Below, piece after piece: positions 1-8,142 of a stretch of DNA of 64,000 nt. Every line of letters begins with the position of its first letter. The stretch's first letter is position 1. A model generated the notes under the pieces. The model searched no databases. It had not been told where the DNA came from and saw only the letters and a program-made list of their open reading frames with translations. The DNA lies in contig NZ_JAGHQT010000002.1 in NCBI RefSeq assembly GCF_017744155.1, positions 62,001 through 126,000 of the forward strand, in the 5' to 3' direction. The position numbers were made by a program, and so were the translations under genes. Origin of the DNA: Endozoicomonas sp. G2_1. Its GTDB lineage: Bacteria > Pseudomonadota > Gammaproteobacteria > Enterobacterales > Alteromonadaceae.

Positions 1-315
1 GCAACCTTGCACAAGTTTAACGGTTTTGCCGATCTATTCTTAGCGACACCAGATGAGGGCTTGGTTGACATTTACGCGACAGTTAGCGGTAAAGCATTTG
101 GCGGTAAATGGGTTGCGACCTATCACGACTTTTCTGCCGATGATAGCTCGCTGGCCGTTGATGACTTAGGTGATGAAATTAACTTGCTTTACGTTCGTCC
201 CATCAACAAAACTTTCACTTTTGGTGCTAAGTATGCCACTTACTCCGCTGGTGACACATCAGGTGGAAGAGTGGATACCGACAAGTTATGGCTGTGGTTA
301 AACGCTAAGTTCTAA
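1..315 (+). CDS. C-terminal fragment of an outer-membrane beta-barrel protein (alginate-export/porin-like)
   Basis: The reading frame is open from the window edge to the TAA at 313-315, so about 104 C-terminal residues of a longer protein are visible. The fragment has alternating polar and aromatic residues, segments that look like amphipathic beta-strands, and a terminal phenylalanine (…NAKF), the usual C-terminal signature of proteins inserted by the BAM complex. The stretch HKFNGFADLF followed by GLVDIY resembles the end of alginate-export-domain or porin-like proteins. The substrate cannot be told from this piece. The start lies outside the window. The TTG at position 7 is an internal codon, not a likely start. 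Confidence 0.6.
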   Translation, partial: ATLHKFNGFADLFLATPDEGLVDIYATVSGKAFGGKWVATYHDFSADDSSLAVDDLGDEINLLYVRPINKTFTFGAKYATYSAGDTSGGRVDTDKLWLWLNAKF

Positions 316-366
316 CAAAAGTTCTAATATAAGTTCTAATATAAGCTCTAACATAAGTTCTAGTAT
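307..366 (+). repeat. Five tandem 12-bp repeats overlapping a stop codon
   Basis: Five head-to-tail 12-bp units with consensus AAGTTCTAATAT run from 307 to 366, with one to three changes per unit. The first unit contains the last codons and stop (AAG TTC TAA) of the upstream outer-membrane gene, so the array seems to have grown from that gene's 3' end. Each unit repeats an in-frame TAA, so it would back up termination. Confidence 0.8.
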
Positions 367-382
367 GAGCTTAAAGCAGTTT

Positions 383-409
383 GGAGTTACCGAAACTAGC
401 GGTAACTCC
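383..409. terminator. Inverted repeat between convergent genes, possible terminator
   Basis: GGAGTTACC (383-391) pairs perfectly with GGTAACTCC (401-409) around a 9-nt loop. It sits between the convergent outer-membrane gene and the merR-type gene. No strong T-run follows on either strand, so its efficiency as an intrinsic terminator is uncertain. Confidence 0.5.
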
Positions 410-429
410 AACGATTTATTACCACATTT

Positions 430-852
430 TTACTGAATTTTCGCGACAGCGCTCTTACTGCTATCAACAATCTTGACCAGCTCTTCATCAGGTAAGCATT
501 CACCTTTCGACCAACGCTGTTCAAGCTGCTCGGTCAATAATTCAATACTGCGTTTTTTTTCCTGAAGGCTGACAATCATTTCATCAATGTCTTGCGACTT
601 TTTAGCTAAGGCATTTAAAGCGGCGTGATGATCTAGCTTGGTTTCTGACGATTGAAGCCAGACAATTTCATCGAGAGAAAAACCCAAGCCTTGGGCGAAT
701 TTAATGATTTGCAGCGATTTCAGCGCATCTTGATTATAGTCGCGATAGCCACTGGCCAATCGGCGTGAAGGCGGCAAGATACCTTTTTGCTCGTAAAATC
801 GAATAGTGGCATTGGGCACACCACTGAGTGCTGATAGTTGACCAATTTTCAT
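430..852 (-). CDS. MerR-family transcriptional regulator
   Basis: This 140-residue protein begins with the typical MerR winged-helix region (MKIGQLSALSGVPNATIRFY, then a GILPP-R-SGYRDY segment) and ends in a dimerisation helix around residues 85-120. There is no cysteine cluster of the metal-sensing or SoxR type in the C-terminus; a single cysteine occurs near residue 118, so the effector is unknown. The gene is divergent from a flavin oxidoreductase gene, and the intergenic region carries a MerR-type promoter (933-963). It very likely controls that reductase and possibly itself. The family assignment is secure; the signal is not known. Confidence 0.9.
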   Translation of the reverse strand: MKIGQLSALSGVPNATIRFYEQKGILPPSRRLASGYRDYNQDALKSLQIIKFAQGLGFSLDEIVWLQSSETKLDHHAALNALAKKSQDIDEMIVSLQEKKRSIELLTEQLEQRWSKGECLPDEELVKIVDSSKSAVAKIQ

Positions 853-932
853 CTTACTTCACCTTACTTTCATCTTTTTTGGCTAACAGTTGTCTCAGTA
901 ATTCTTGTTTCAACAAAGTGAGAGTAAACCGC

Positions 933-963
933 TTGACCTTAAAGTTGACTTTAATGTTACGGT
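933..963 (+). promoter_or_regulatory. MerR-type promoter with 19-bp spacer and central dyad
   Basis: A -35 hexamer TTGACC (933-938) and a -10-like TACGGT (958-963) are separated by 19 bp instead of 17. The spacer contains the dyad TTAAAGT-TG-ACTTTAA (939-954), whose arms are perfectly complementary. A long spacer filled by a palindrome is the hallmark of promoters activated by MerR-family DNA distortion. It points toward the oxidoreductase gene starting at 1009 and lies upstream of the divergent merR-type gene. Confidence 0.8.
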
Positions 964-1008
964 GACATTTAACGACTGTCTACTGATAATGTAATCACCG
1001 GAGTGAAC

Positions 1009-2238
1009 ATGACCAACAATGTCTTTAGCCCTTTTACCTTGCCCAATGGTAATCAAATAAAAAATCGCGTTGCCAAAGCTGCGATGGAAGAAAATATGGG
1101 CAGTGCCGAGCGTCTACCTAATCAAGCACTGTTTAATTTATACAAGCAGTGGGCCGATGGCGGTGTTGGTTTGTTGATTACCGGTAACGTCATGGTGGAC
1201 CGTTTTGCCATGACAGGTCCCGGCGGTATTGCCCTTGAGCGCGATACCGACTTAACCCTATTCAAACAGTGGGCGAAAACCGCTCAGGCCAATGATACTA
1301 AGGTTTGGATGCAGATTAATCATCCCGGCCGCCAAGTTTATAAAAATATGGGTGGCAAGGTATTGGCGCCGTCAGCCGTGAATATGAACATGGGTAAACT
1401 TTCCGGTATGTTTGGCCAGCCCAAAGCCATGTCTGAAGCAGAAATTGACGATGTTATCGAGCGCTTTGTCACGACCGCGACGCTAGCGCAACAAGCGGGC
1501 TTTGACGGCGTAGAAGTACACGCGGCCCACGGTTATTTACTGTCGCAGTTTCTGTCGCCGTTAACCAATAAGCGCACCGATAAATGGGGTGGCTCATTGG
1601 AAAATCGCGCGCGCTTGCTGCTCACCATCGTCGAAAAAATTCGGGAAAAATGTGGTCAACAGTTCGATTTAGCGGTCAAACTGAACTCAGCTGACTTTCA
1701 ACGCGGCGGTTTTGATGCCAAAGACGCCGCTCAAGTAGTCAACATGTTAGCGAAATACCAACTCGATATGGTTGAGCTTTCTGGTGGTAGTTATGAGTCA
1801 CCAGCACTGCAAGGCCGCACTGCCGACGATAGTACTTTATCAAGAGAAGCCTACTTCCTCGATTTTTCAGCACAAATTGCCAAAAACTCACCGGTGCCGA
1901 TTATGACCACCGGCGGTATTCGTCGCTTGCCTGTCGCCAATAAGGTTATTGACAGCGGCATTGATATGGTTGGCATTGGCGGTGCCTTGTCATTCACTCC
2001 AAACTTAGTCAATGTTTGGCAACAGCGTCCTGAGTTTGTTGGCCCAGTCCCTGAAATAGACTGGCAACACAAAACCTTCCGCGGCTTAGCGATTATGGCA
2101 ATAGTTAAACGTCAGTTGCGCCGACTTGGCGCAGGTAAAAGTGCTAAACCTGCGCTTAATCCCTATTTAACGATGTTGATTGATCAAGTCCGCCAAACTA
2201 AGTTGACTAAACGCTACCGCAACCAGCTAAAACTCTAA
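1009..2238 (+). CDS. NADH:flavin oxidoreductase, Old Yellow Enzyme family
   Basis: This protein of about 409 residues has the FMN-binding TIM barrel of Old Yellow Enzyme-like reductases. Visible motifs are WMQINHPGRQ, the EVHAAHGYLLSQFLSP segment with the family's HxxH-type active-site region, and TNKRTDKWGGSLENR. Members reduce activated C=C bonds of enals, enones or quinone-like electrophiles with NAD(P)H; the exact substrate cannot be predicted. I chose the ATG at 1009 because GGAG at 1000-1003 is well spaced from it; a GTG two codons earlier (1003) overlaps that site. The divergent MerR gene and the MerR-type promoter suggest induction by the substrate or by electrophile stress. It lacks the extra C-terminal FAD/NADH domains of 2,4-dienoyl-CoA reductase (FadH). 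Confidence 0.88.
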   Translation: MTNNVFSPFTLPNGNQIKNRVAKAAMEENMGSAERLPNQALFNLYKQWADGGVGLLITGNVMVDRFAMTGPGGIALERDTDLTLFKQWAKTAQANDTKVWMQINHPGRQVYKNMGGKVLAPSAVNMNMGKLSGMFGQPKAMSEAEIDDVIERFVTTATLAQQAGFDGVEVHAAHGYLLSQFLSPLTNKRTDKWGGSLENRARLLLTIVEKIREKCGQQFDLAVKLNSADFQRGGFDAKDAAQVVNMLAKYQLDMVELSGGSYESPALQGRTADDSTLSREAYFLDFSAQIAKNSPVPIMTTGGIRRLPVANKVIDSGIDMVGIGGALSFTPNLVNVWQQRPEFVGPVPEIDWQHKTFRGLAIMAIVKRQLRRLGAGKSAKPALNPYLTMLIDQVRQTKLTKRYRNQLKL

Positions 2239-2260
2239 TTGTCCTACTAAAAAATTATTT

Positions 2261-2303
2261 GCCGTCACTATGACCTCATCAAGGTTTGTGTCATAGTGAT
2301 TGG
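2261..2303. other. Long imperfect hairpin between genes
   Basis: TCACTATGAC (2265-2274) is perfectly complementary to GTCATAGTGA (2290-2299), extended outward by GCC/GGC. It lies between the oxidoreductase gene and the cupin gene. No T-run follows on the plus strand, so it may be an operator, an mRNA processing structure or a weak terminator. Confidence 0.5.
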
Positions 2304-2330
2304 CAAAGACACTGAAATAATGAGCTATTG

Positions 2331-2729
2331 ATGAGCCAAGCCATTCGTTTAAAAGAAAAATTTGCGCTAATTGACGGCTATTGGCAGCCGAAAATAATTG
2401 GTGAGCTCAACGGCCAATACGTTAAATTAGCCAAATTCAAAGGTGAAATGATTTGGCACAGTCACGAGTTTGAAGACGAATACTTTCAAGTGGTCGCTGG
2501 CGAAATCACTATCGCCCTCAAAGAGCCCTGCCCAACTAGTGGCCAGCTTATTGAAAAAGCAGTTACTCTAAAACAAGGTGAGTGCTTAATCGTGCCTAAA
2601 GGTATTGAGCACAAACCGCAGGCAGACAGCGAAGCGCACGTGTTAATGTTTGAGCCTAAATCAACCGCTCACACTGGTGATCTTGATAGCGAGATCACCG
2701 TTGCCACCGAAGATCAAGACTGGATATAA
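2331..2729 (+). CDS. Small cupin-domain protein
   Basis: This 132-residue protein is a single cupin barrel. The first cupin motif is visible as WHSHEFEDEYFQVVAGE, with histidines and a glutamate placed to bind a metal, and the second as GECLIVPKGIEHKPQ. Its role is unknown; small cupins of this form act as isomerases, dioxygenases or small-molecule sensors. The ATG at 2331 is preferred over a TTG one codon earlier. It is not obviously co-transcribed with its neighbours, as a hairpin precedes it and about 40 nt follow before the next gene. Confidence 0.8.
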   Translation: MSQAIRLKEKFALIDGYWQPKIIGELNGQYVKLAKFKGEMIWHSHEFEDEYFQVVAGEITIALKEPCPTSGQLIEKAVTLKQGECLIVPKGIEHKPQADSEAHVLMFEPKSTAHTGDLDSEITVATEDQDWI

Positions 2730-2772
2730 TGATTTTCTAACCAAGGGTAATATCGTCAATTAAAGGATTAAT

Positions 2773-3819
2773 ATGCGCACCATATTCAAGCTACTGTTTA
2801 TCTCTACACTTACGCTAAACAGCGTAATGGGCAACGCCGAACCTTTTAAGTCGCTAGAACAAGGTAAAATACTGCGCTCAGTAAATTGCTTTGGCGGTTT
2901 TTTTAGCGAATACCAAAGCTGGCTCAACTTTATCGAGCAAAAGAATCTCAAAAAGCTCAAAGATAAAAATAAAGTCGATAAAGTGATGGCTCGGTTTAAG
3001 CAAAGTAACACGATTGAAGACTTCCAACGTTATCGCAAAAACATCCAATGCAGTAATTTTATCTATAGCGTCGATGGGCACCCAGTTAAAGGCTTTTTAA
3101 TTAGCCCCAAGCAGTACCAAAACAACAGCAATACTAAGCTTCCGGTGATCATTTTCAATCGCGGCGGCAATGGCAACTTTGGCGCGGTTAAATTCAGTAC
3201 TATGTTCAACAAACTGTTCCCGCTGGCAGATAAGGGCTACATCATTATCGGTAGCCAATATCGCGGCACTTTCATGCAAAAATCAAAAGTACAAGACCAG
3301 TTTGGCGGCGATGATGTCAACGATATTTTGGCCTTGTTTGACATTATTCCAACCATTGAACACGCCGACCAAAATCGAATCGGGATGTTTGGCGCCAGCC
3401 GCGGAGTGATGCAAAGCTACTTAGCATTAAAAGGCACCAAACAAGCAAGCCAAGTCAAAGCACTAGCGACAATTGCTGGCGTCTCAGATCTGTTGGCACG
3501 GCTAAAAACTCGACCACAAATGGAAATGGTCTACCGCAAGCGTATACCCGACTATGAGGCCAACAAAATACCGGAACTGAACAAGCGCTCGGTTATTCAA
3601 TGGCTCGACCAGTTACCCGCTGAGTTGCCGATTCTTATTATGCATGGCGATCAAGACAAAAGAGTCAATATTGTCGAGTCTGAGCGTTTAGTGTCAGCAT
3701 TAGAAGCCGCCCAGCACCCTTATAAATTTATTCGCTACCCCGACGATAATCACTATTTGACAAAAAATAAGTCACAAGTACAACAAGAGCTTGTAAACTG
3801 GTTTAACCAATACTTATAA
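2773..3819 (+). CDS. Secreted alpha/beta hydrolase, prolyl-oligopeptidase (S9)-like
   Basis: The 348-residue protein starts with a signal peptide (about residues 1-22, cut near GNA-EP), so it should act in the periplasm or outside. The C-terminal half is an alpha/beta hydrolase: nucleophile elbow GASRG with Ser209, a likely acid in HGDQDK (Asp293 or Asp295) and His327 in DDNHY. The oxyanion region is around NRGGNG (129-134). The layout, with a helical N-terminal part followed by a catalytic domain, is typical of S9-like peptidases and esterases annotated as prolyl oligopeptidase family. The substrate is unknown. Confidence 0.8.
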   Translation: MRTIFKLLFISTLTLNSVMGNAEPFKSLEQGKILRSVNCFGGFFSEYQSWLNFIEQKNLKKLKDKNKVDKVMARFKQSNTIEDFQRYRKNIQCSNFIYSVDGHPVKGFLISPKQYQNNSNTKLPVIIFNRGGNGNFGAVKFSTMFNKLFPLADKGYIIIGSQYRGTFMQKSKVQDQFGGDDVNDILALFDIIPTIEHADQNRIGMFGASRGVMQSYLALKGTKQASQVKALATIAGVSDLLARLKTRPQMEMVYRKRIPDYEANKIPELNKRSVIQWLDQLPAELPILIMHGDQDKRVNIVESERLVSALEAAQHPYKFIRYPDDNHYLTKNKSQVQQELVNWFNQYL

Positions 3820-3849
3820 CTCACCTCGATCACTAGCGCGGAGATTACA

Positions 3850-4317
3850 ATGAAAAAATTACTGTCTGTTGGTTTAATGGCATTGGCGTTAACTGCCTGT
3901 TCTGACGATGAAGTGGGCGATGTTTCACTAGGTGTTTTTACCACCAATGACATCAAGCTCAATGCCATGGTTGACCCAATTGTCACCGGCGTGACTTGTC
4001 ATGTTGCCTCCGTTGAAGCCGATTTGTCATTTTCAGACCCAAGCGATAGCTCGATCGCTTGTCGCCAAACAGGTGAGATAACCGCCGCGATGATTGCCCA
4101 AATAGACAAAAGCGACTCTGGCGAAGTGGTATTTAAGAAGTCGAAAAGTATCTTCTTTAAAAATATGAAAATTCGCCGTATTTTTGATGCCGACAGCCAA
4201 ACCTTGATGTATTTGTCGTATTCCACCAAGGAGACGTCGGGTAGTTTTAAGCACAGTTTATCAACCGTGCCGCTATGGGGTACTAGCGCTTATCAAGCTG
4301 CGCCAAAAACTAACTAG
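3850..4317 (+). CDS. creA: CreA-family periplasmic protein
   Basis: The 155-residue protein matches the CreA family: a signal peptide, then VGDVSLGVFTTNDIKLNAMVDP, a central VTCHVASVE segment and the KSIFFKNMKIRRIFD block near residues 100-112. The first 18 residues end in LTACSD, a lipobox-like sequence, so it may be lipid-anchored. The function of CreA is unknown even in E. coli, where it lies in the creABCD locus; here no creBCD genes follow. The gene starts 30 nt after the upstream hydrolase and has a plausible GGAG site at 3840-3843, so the two may be co-transcribed. Confidence 0.85.
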   Translation: MKKLLSVGLMALALTACSDDEVGDVSLGVFTTNDIKLNAMVDPIVTGVTCHVASVEADLSFSDPSDSSIACRQTGEITAAMIAQIDKSDSGEVVFKKSKSIFFKNMKIRRIFDADSQTLMYLSYSTKETSGSFKHSLSTVPLWGTSAYQAAPKTN

Positions 4318-4357
4318 CTCATCACGATTTAAAACATATGGAGTAACAAAATAGAAA

Positions 4358-5227
4358 ATGGATAAAGATATAGAAAACAAGCACCAATGGTTTCAATTTA
4401 ATAAGTTAGTTTGGGGAGTATTACTAACTGTCGGCTTTTTAATAGGGCTTGCCTTAACTGTTTACGTTATAAAATTTGGTGTACCTCTACCTATTCATAG
4501 CTTAGGCACTCTTGAACAATTTGGTTCATTTGGTGATTTCGTCGGTGGCATAATGAACCCACTTTTACAATTTATTGTTATAGCGATGCTATTTTGGAGT
4601 ATAGACATCCAGAGAAAAGAGCTTTCTGCGACAAACAATACATTAAAGATGACTCAAAAAGAATTGGAGCAAAGCCGTAAAGCTACCGAGCTAAGCGCAA
4701 TATCACTTGAAAAACAAGCGACTATTCAACAGCAACAACTTGAACGTACAGCAATAGAAAATATATTCTCTATTACAGCTTCAGATTTAGAAACATTAAC
4801 TACTTTTCAAGCGAATATACGCGTTACCGTCGAGACGAATGAAGTAGTGACACACACAAGACTAGAATCAGTAGTTAGAGATATAAAATCACGTAACTAC
4901 AGGTACGTGAAAGCAGTGACTATAGTAGCTCCAACGGAGGAATCAGAACAAGCGCTTTTCAGAATCTCAGGTAAAGTAGAAGAACTGCAATTTTTGATCA
5001 AGCACTATGCTCTAGAAGGTGGTTCATCACATATTGTTGAACATTGGCTCAAAAAACTGTTTCCTTATTTAGTTTTATTAACCAAATATCAAAATGTTCT
5101 TCCTGCTGTCTATAGCTGTGTAAATGATCACGACAAAATACTATCGGAGATAGTAGCAACACTCGTGTCAAAAAAACCAAATATCGCCTTAGAGTTAAAG
5201 CAATATACGATTTCGTCACTGCACTAA
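4358..5227 (+). CDS. Two-helix membrane protein with coiled coil, PutAbiC-like (putative phage abortive infection)
   Basis: This 289-residue protein has two transmembrane helices (about 17-39 and 66-83) joined by a loop carrying GSFGDFVGGIMNPLL. A long coiled coil follows (about 85-135, rich in E, K, Q and L), then an alpha-helical cytosolic domain. The G-x-F-G-D-F-x-G-G-x-x-N-P-L-L sequence before the second helix and the coiled coil after it are the pattern I associate with the PutAbiC family (putative phage abortive infection proteins). The gene is more AT-rich than its neighbours and has no well-spaced ribosome binding site (GGAG is 14 nt from the ATG). It stands alone between creA and nasA. 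A defence role is inference from family resemblance. Confidence 0.6.
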   Translation: MDKDIENKHQWFQFNKLVWGVLLTVGFLIGLALTVYVIKFGVPLPIHSLGTLEQFGSFGDFVGGIMNPLLQFIVIAMLFWSIDIQRKELSATNNTLKMTQKELEQSRKATELSAISLEKQATIQQQQLERTAIENIFSITASDLETLTTFQANIRVTVETNEVVTHTRLESVVRDIKSRNYRYVKAVTIVAPTEESEQALFRISGKVEELQFLIKHYALEGGSSHIVEHWLKKLFPYLVLLTKYQNVLPAVYSCVNDHDKILSEIVATLVSKKPNIALELKQYTISSLH

Positions 5228-5240
5228 GCACAAAGTATAA

Positions 5241-7937
5241 CTAATTAGTCACTTGCTTAATCGGTATCTGATACTGGCTGATTAAACTCGACAGTTCTGA
5301 TTTACACGAGCCGCAGTTAGTGCCGCATTTTAAACGCTGGCCTAACTGCTCAACGCTCTTGTCACCGTGCTCGGTAATAGCATTGATAATCTGCTTTTCA
5401 CCCACTTTAAAACACGAGCAAATCGTCCGGCCATTGAGGTACTCACTGGCAATTTCACGATTAAAGATCTGCTGCAGTTGCTCTGCGGTCAGTGCATCTA
5501 GCGCCAGTAAATCATTCAGCCAATCACTGTTGAGTGATAATCGCTGGCGGCTGCTAAAGCCCGCATACATTAATCTTTGCTCTTTTAAGGCAACCAGACA
5601 AGTAACGCCAGTAAAACTAGTGGCGAAACTAAACCATTGAAAACTCTCATCTTCAGCGTTCAGCGCTTTCGACCACGCCAACGTATCTAACTGTTGCGCC
5701 GTTTGGCCTTGCTGCGCGGCAAAGTATTCATAACCTTCTGCCAATCGGCTTTTCACCCAATAATCGGTGGATAAATCGAGTGGACTACGGCTAACACCGT
5801 AAAAATAACGGTTAATATCAGTAATTGGTTTGAGCTGGACTGCGCCAGATTTTAACGCCGGTTGACCCGAAACGGGATCGTGCCATGAACCGTAACAAGC
5901 ACTGATATGAGCAGCAGACGCGGTTTGCTGATTCCAATGCAGCGGTGCAAATAATTCCCCGCGTCGCTGAGCCTCAGTCAGTTTTACTGGCAGTAATAAC
6001 TCACCATGTGCAGCGCTCAACTCGACGAAATCACCTGTTTCTAAACTGAGCGACTTGGCATCTAATGGATGAATATCAACAAACGGCTCCTTAGTGTGTT
6101 TGGCCAAAGTCGGCGATTTACCAGTGCGGCTCATGGTGTGCCAATGGTCTCGCAGTCGTCCGCTATTTAAAACATAGGGAAATTCTCGACAAGTGATTGA
6201 GCTGCGCTGTTTAGCTGATACTGAAACAAAATTGGCTTTGCCCGATGGTGTATAGAATTTTCCGTCGCTAAACAAACGACTACAGCCTTCGGGATATTGG
6301 CTATTTACCGGCCATTGAATCGGTCGTAAATTGTCGTACTGCTTTTGGCTTAACTCCGCAAGCCCTGAAATATCAAAATCTCGCACAGGGTAACCATTAA
6401 CGCCGTTGTTATATGCGGAAAGCTCAGCGTGCTCCTTAAATATCTCACTGACATCGCGATAGTCAAAGGCTTGGCTAAAACCCATTTTTTGGCCGACTTC
6501 GCTGATGATTTGCCAGTCGTTACGGGCTTGTCCCGGCGCTTGCATTAAGCCGCGTTGGCGTGAAATACGGCGCTCGGCGTTGGTGACTGTGCCATTTTTT
6601 TCGCCCCAAGTTGTCGCGGGCAGCTTAACATTGGCGTAAGCCATAGTATCGGTACTGGCCATGCAATCAGATACTACTACTAATGGGCAGTTGCTCAGTG
6701 CTTCCGACACTTTAGCGCGATTGGGCACGCTGACCATAGGGTTAGTGGCCATGATCCAAACCGCTTTTATTTTGCCTTCGGCAATTTGATCAAACATATC
6801 GATCGCCTTAGTACCGGCTTGTTGCGCCATGGTTGGCGACTGCCAAAAGGTTTGCAGCCAAGCCTTGTGTTCAGCGTTATCAATGTCCATGTGAGCGGCT
6901 AACATATTGGCTAAGCCGCCAACTTCACGACCGCCCATTGCATTCGGTTGGCCGGTAATTGAAAATGGTGCGGCGCCCGGTTTACCGATACGGCCAGTCG
7001 CCAAATGACAGTTGATAATCGCGTTACACTTATCGGTGCCCTGCTCGGATTGATTGACCCCCATCGAATAAAAACTAATTGTTTTATTCGTATGGGTAAA
7101 CAAATGATAAAACTGTTCAAGCAAACCTAGATCAAGGTCACAGTACTCGGCAGTTGCCGCCAGTGAGCAGCGACTGACATTTGCTTTAGTTTCAGACCAG
7201 TTTTGACAATGATCATCAATATAGTCTTGGTCTATTGCGCCGTGCTCGATTAAATAATTGAGTAAACCATTAAACAGCGCGACATCGGTATCAGCTTTCA
7301 ATGGCAGGTGTAAATCGGCAATCTCACAACTAGCGGTGCGACGTGGATCTACGACAACAATTTTAAGCTCTGGGTTAATTTTTTTCGCTCGTTCAATACG
7401 TTGAAACAGCACAGGGTGGGTCCATGCAGCATTAGAGCCAATTAACACTAATAAGTCGCAACACTCTAAATCTTGATAATTACAAGGGACGGTATCAGAA
7501 CCAAAAGCGCGTTTGTAACCGGCAACAGCAGACGACATACACAGCCTAGAATTAGTGTCGATATTGGCACTGCCAATAAAGCCTTTGATCAGTTTATTGG
7601 CGACATAATAGTCTTCGGTCAGAATCTGCCCCGACACGTAAAAGGCGACGGCGTCAGGCCCGTGTTCGGCAATAATTTTGTTAAATTGTTCGGCAACATA
7701 ATCGGTCGCCTGTGGCCAAGTAACGGTTTGGCCATTGACTTCTGGCGCCAGCAAACGGCCTTCGCGGTCGATGGTTTCGAGCAAATTAGTGCCTTTAATG
7801 CACAAGCGCCCATAGTTTGCCGGATGGTCGCTACTGCCTTGTAAGCTCACTGGCATATTGCCCGCTTTAGTGACATCGAGGCCACAACCGACACCACAAT
7901 ATGGGCAGCTAGTTTGTACTAAATTAACCTCTGACAT
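5241..7937 (-). CDS. nasA: Assimilatory nitrate reductase, molybdopterin-binding catalytic subunit
   Basis: The 898-residue protein reduces nitrate to nitrite in the cytoplasm using bis-MGD molybdenum and Fe-S clusters. The N-terminal [4Fe-4S] motif CPYCGVGCGLDV is at residues 11-22, and molybdopterin oxidoreductase blocks follow (SRLCMSSAVAGYKR, GQPNAMGGREVGG, DHWHTMSRTGKSP). The last 60 residues form a BFD-like [2Fe-2S] domain (CSCFKVGEKQI … CGTNCGSCK). That domain is typical of the NasA form that accepts electrons from a partner reductase or ferredoxin. I moved the start to the ATG at 7937, which follows a strong GAGGAG site; the longer frame would run through the leader structures. Expression is probably controlled by NasT through the leader at 8034-8124. 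No nirBD or nitrate transporter lies next to it. Confidence 0.95.
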   Translation of the reverse strand: MSEVNLVQTSCPYCGVGCGLDVTKAGNMPVSLQGSSDHPANYGRLCIKGTNLLETIDREGRLLAPEVNGQTVTWPQATDYVAEQFNKIIAEHGPDAVAFYVSGQILTEDYYVANKLIKGFIGSANIDTNSRLCMSSAVAGYKRAFGSDTVPCNYQDLECCDLLVLIGSNAAWTHPVLFQRIERAKKINPELKIVVVDPRRTASCEIADLHLPLKADTDVALFNGLLNYLIEHGAIDQDYIDDHCQNWSETKANVSRCSLAATAEYCDLDLGLLEQFYHLFTHTNKTISFYSMGVNQSEQGTDKCNAIINCHLATGRIGKPGAAPFSITGQPNAMGGREVGGLANMLAAHMDIDNAEHKAWLQTFWQSPTMAQQAGTKAIDMFDQIAEGKIKAVWIMATNPMVSVPNRAKVSEALSNCPLVVVSDCMASTDTMAYANVKLPATTWGEKNGTVTNAERRISRQRGLMQAPGQARNDWQIISEVGQKMGFSQAFDYRDVSEIFKEHAELSAYNNGVNGYPVRDFDISGLAELSQKQYDNLRPIQWPVNSQYPEGCSRLFSDGKFYTPSGKANFVSVSAKQRSSITCREFPYVLNSGRLRDHWHTMSRTGKSPTLAKHTKEPFVDIHPLDAKSLSLETGDFVELSAAHGELLLPVKLTEAQRRGELFAPLHWNQQTASAAHISACYGSWHDPVSGQPALKSGAVQLKPITDINRYFYGVSRSPLDLSTDYWVKSRLAEGYEYFAAQQGQTAQQLDTLAWSKALNAEDESFQWFSFATSFTGVTCLVALKEQRLMYAGFSSRQRLSLNSDWLNDLLALDALTAEQLQQIFNREIASEYLNGRTICSCFKVGEKQIINAITEHGDKSVEQLGQRLKCGTNCGSCKSELSSLISQYQIPIKQVTN

Positions 7938-8033
7938 CTCGTTCTCCTCACGTAAACCTTTGAGCCTAACCACTAGTGATGATGTTACTACCACAATGAC
8001 ATCACCTAATATGATTGGCCCTAAAAGCAAAAA

Positions 8034-8060
8034 GGCGCATGCGAAACCTCGCACTGCGCC
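8034..8060 (-). terminator. Intrinsic terminator in the nasA leader
   Basis: On the minus strand the hairpin GGCGCA-G-TGCGA / GGTT / TCGCA-TGCGCC forms 11 base pairs with one bulged G and is followed by TTTTTGCTTTT. It lies about 100 nt upstream of the nasA ATG and downstream of nasS, so transcripts entering nasA must read through it. Its 5' arm overlaps the second hexaloop hairpin of the adjacent leader, which makes the two structures mutually exclusive. Confidence 0.9.
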
Positions 8061-8124
8061 TTTGCAATTAACATTTTAAATTTTTCGTTTTTCCGATTAA
8101 CCAGCTAACTGCGTCTTTGCAGCT
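8053..8124 (-). promoter_or_regulatory. Dual-hexaloop ANTAR (NasT) antitermination element
   Basis: Two small hairpins occur on the minus strand. The first is AGCTGC-[AAAGAC]-GCAGTT (8107-8124) and the second is ATTGC-[AAAGGC]-GCAGT (8053-8068). Both hexanucleotide loops have A at position 1 and G at position 4, the consensus known for RNA targets of ANTAR-domain regulators. The second hairpin shares bases with the 5' arm of the terminator at 8034-8060, as expected for an antiterminator. The ANTAR protein NasT is encoded just upstream. NasT bound to this RNA should allow read-through into nasA, and NasS should release NasT when nitrate or nitrite is present. Confidence 0.85.
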
Positions 8125-8142
8125 CGATCGCGGTTAGTTTGT

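Noticed and set aside
7938-8054. 39-codon N-terminal extension of nasA
   Set aside because: It runs through the terminator leader, lacks a ribosome binding site, and the family start with GAGGAG lies at 7937.
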